A stretch of DNA of 7,911 nt. Source: Acidobacteriota bacterium (GTDB lineage Bacteria > Acidobacteriota > Terriglobia > UBA7540). The notes under the pieces were generated by a model. The model saw nothing but the letters and a program-made list of their open reading frames with translations. It searched no databases and was not told where the DNA came from. Position 1 is the stretch's first letter; the number at the start of each line of letters is the position of its first letter. Location of the stretch: the NCBI GenBank assembly GCA_021789565.1, contig JAJYJL010000118.1, positions 3,773-11,683 of the forward strand, in the 5' to 3' direction. Shown piece after piece: positions 7,135 to 7,911 of this stretch. A program made the position numbers and the translations under genes.

Positions 7135-7906
7135 GAGCTTTTACACGAACCTGCCTTTCCGGAAAATCCCGCCTTTTGCTCCGTGAAGAGCGAGCGGCGC
7201 GTTGCCGGGCCCGCGGCCCATTCCCGTTACGGGGCAGATAAGGCTCGAGTGGGCAGCCTCGGCATTCGGCTGCCTGCCGTTTGCAGTGCCTCTTTCCGGT
7301 TTCGACCAGCAGTGCGTGGAATTCATTATAAAGCCCTTCGTCGGCCGGCAGATGAAGATGGAGGAACTGCTGCGCGGCCGGATAGCCGTCGGTCGGCGAA
7401 ATCAGGTTGTGCCGGGCCAGGACACGGCGCGTATAAGCATCGGCCACAAAAAAAGGCAGCTTGCCGGCATAGAGCAGAATGGCGTCCGCGGTTTCGGGCC
7501 CCAGCCCGCGGAGGTCCAGCAATTGGGCCCGGGCGCGGTCCGGAGACTGGCGAAACAGGGCATCCAGCGAACCCTGGTGGGCCCGGTCGAGCCATTCAAC
7601 GAACGTGCGGATGGCGCGCGCCTTCTGCCGGAAATATCCCGCCGGCCGGACACAGGATTCGAGCTGCGAAAGAGATGCCTGGAGTAATCGCGGCCCCCGC
7701 AACAAGCCGGCGTCGCGAAGCCTGGAAATGGCACGGGCAGCATTATGCCAGGTCGTGTTCTGGGTGAGGATGGCGCCGAGGATGACCTCCAGGCGAGTGC
7801 GTGCCGGCCACCAGCGCTGGGGGCCGAATTGCCGAAGAAGCTCTTCGTAGTATGTTTCCAGCACTTCACCCGGCTCAACTCCAAGCGGCTGAGCCGCGCG
7901 TCGCAT
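7121..7906 (-). CDS. HhH-GPD DNA glycosylase related to endonuclease III (MagIII/COG2231-like), possible 3' frameshift
   Basis: This base-excision repair glycosylase of the endonuclease III superfamily is 261 residues as read. It starts at an ATG at 7906 preceded in the window by only five bases, so a start further upstream cannot be excluded. Early family motifs are FGPQRWWPA (27-35) and EVILGAILTQNTTW (40-53). The helix-hairpin-helix is LLDLRGLGPETADAIL (129-144) and the catalytic aspartate is D156 in FVADAYTRR. E138 stands where E. coli Nth has its lyase lysine, so a monofunctional glycosylase for alkylated bases, like MagIII, is likelier than an AP lyase. The iron-sulfur loop shows C208-x6-C215-x2-C218, but the fourth cysteine is absent and a 40-residue arginine-rich tail follows. 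Skipping one base near 7243 would give C-x5-C and end the protein at 7141 (254 residues). The gene leads the operon with the kinase and regulator. Confidence 0.85.
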   Translation of the reverse strand: MRRAAQPLGVEPGEVLETYYEELLRQFGPQRWWPARTRLEVILGAILTQNTTWHNAARAISRLRDAGLLRGPRLLQASLSQLESCVRPAGYFRQKARAIRTFVEWLDRAHQGSLDALFRQSPDRARAQLLDLRGLGPETADAILLYAGKLPFFVADAYTRRVLARHNLISPTDGYPAAQQFLHLHLPADEGLYNEFHALLVETGKRHCKRQAAECRGCPLEPYLPRNGNGPRARQRAARSSRSKRRDFPERQVRVKAHGPE

Positions 7907-7911
7907 AGGTT

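Noticed and set aside
6739..7767. 342-codon plus-strand frame across the kinase 5' end and glycosylase
   Set aside because: It spans two well-supported minus-strand genes and its product is low-complexity and rich in Gln, Arg and Gly without motifs.
1..7911. Mobile element, prophage, CRISPR, tRNA or rRNA content
   Set aside because: No transposase or integrase motifs, direct-repeat arrays, terminal inverted repeats or RNA-gene signatures were seen; nearly all of the window is coding.

Overview
The window is compact, GC-rich, ordinary bacterial chromosome with six protein genes in two convergent blocks. I see no RNA gene, insertion sequence, phage gene, CRISPR array or repeat family. The combination of a CBS-domain CNNM/CorC protein overlapping era, an NtrY/NtrX-type sigma-54 two-component pair and a MagIII-like relative of endonuclease III suggests a Gram-negative soil-type bacterium. 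Acidobacteriota is my best guess, but this rests on protein style and gene order only, without a database search.

Left block, plus strand (1-2015): the C-terminal part of a CNNM/CorC ('hemolysin C') membrane protein, whose 5' end lies before the window, overlaps the start of era, the ribosome-assembly GTPase. The two are almost certainly co-transcribed. Era ends 45 bp from the end of the convergent gene on the other strand.

Right block, minus strand, read from right to left (7906-2061): a HhH-GPD DNA glycosylase related to endonuclease III, an NtrY-like membrane histidine kinase, its NtrX-like sigma-54 response regulator, then, after a 159-bp gap, a cytoplasmic endonuclease/exonuclease/phosphatase (EEP) superfamily metal-dependent hydrolase. 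The first three are packed with overlaps or near-overlaps and look like one translationally coupled operon. The kinase should sense a signal with its membrane and extracytoplasmic region and phosphorylate the regulator, which would activate sigma-54 promoters that are not visible here. The EEP gene appears to have its own sigma-70 type promoter (TATAAT at 3339-3344) with an imperfect inverted repeat lying over its -35 box.

The points most worth a second look are: (1) a probable one-base frameshift near 7243 in the glycosylase, where skipping one base restores the missing fourth iron-sulfur cysteine at exactly the canonical spacing; (2) the linkage of a base-excision glycosylase to an NtrYX-type signalling pair; (3) a GSFTGA variant of the sigma-54-contacting GAFTGA loop; (4) the EEP protein, with an N-terminal extension, a long insert and its own regulatory region. 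I found no clear evidence of an undescribed multi-gene system.
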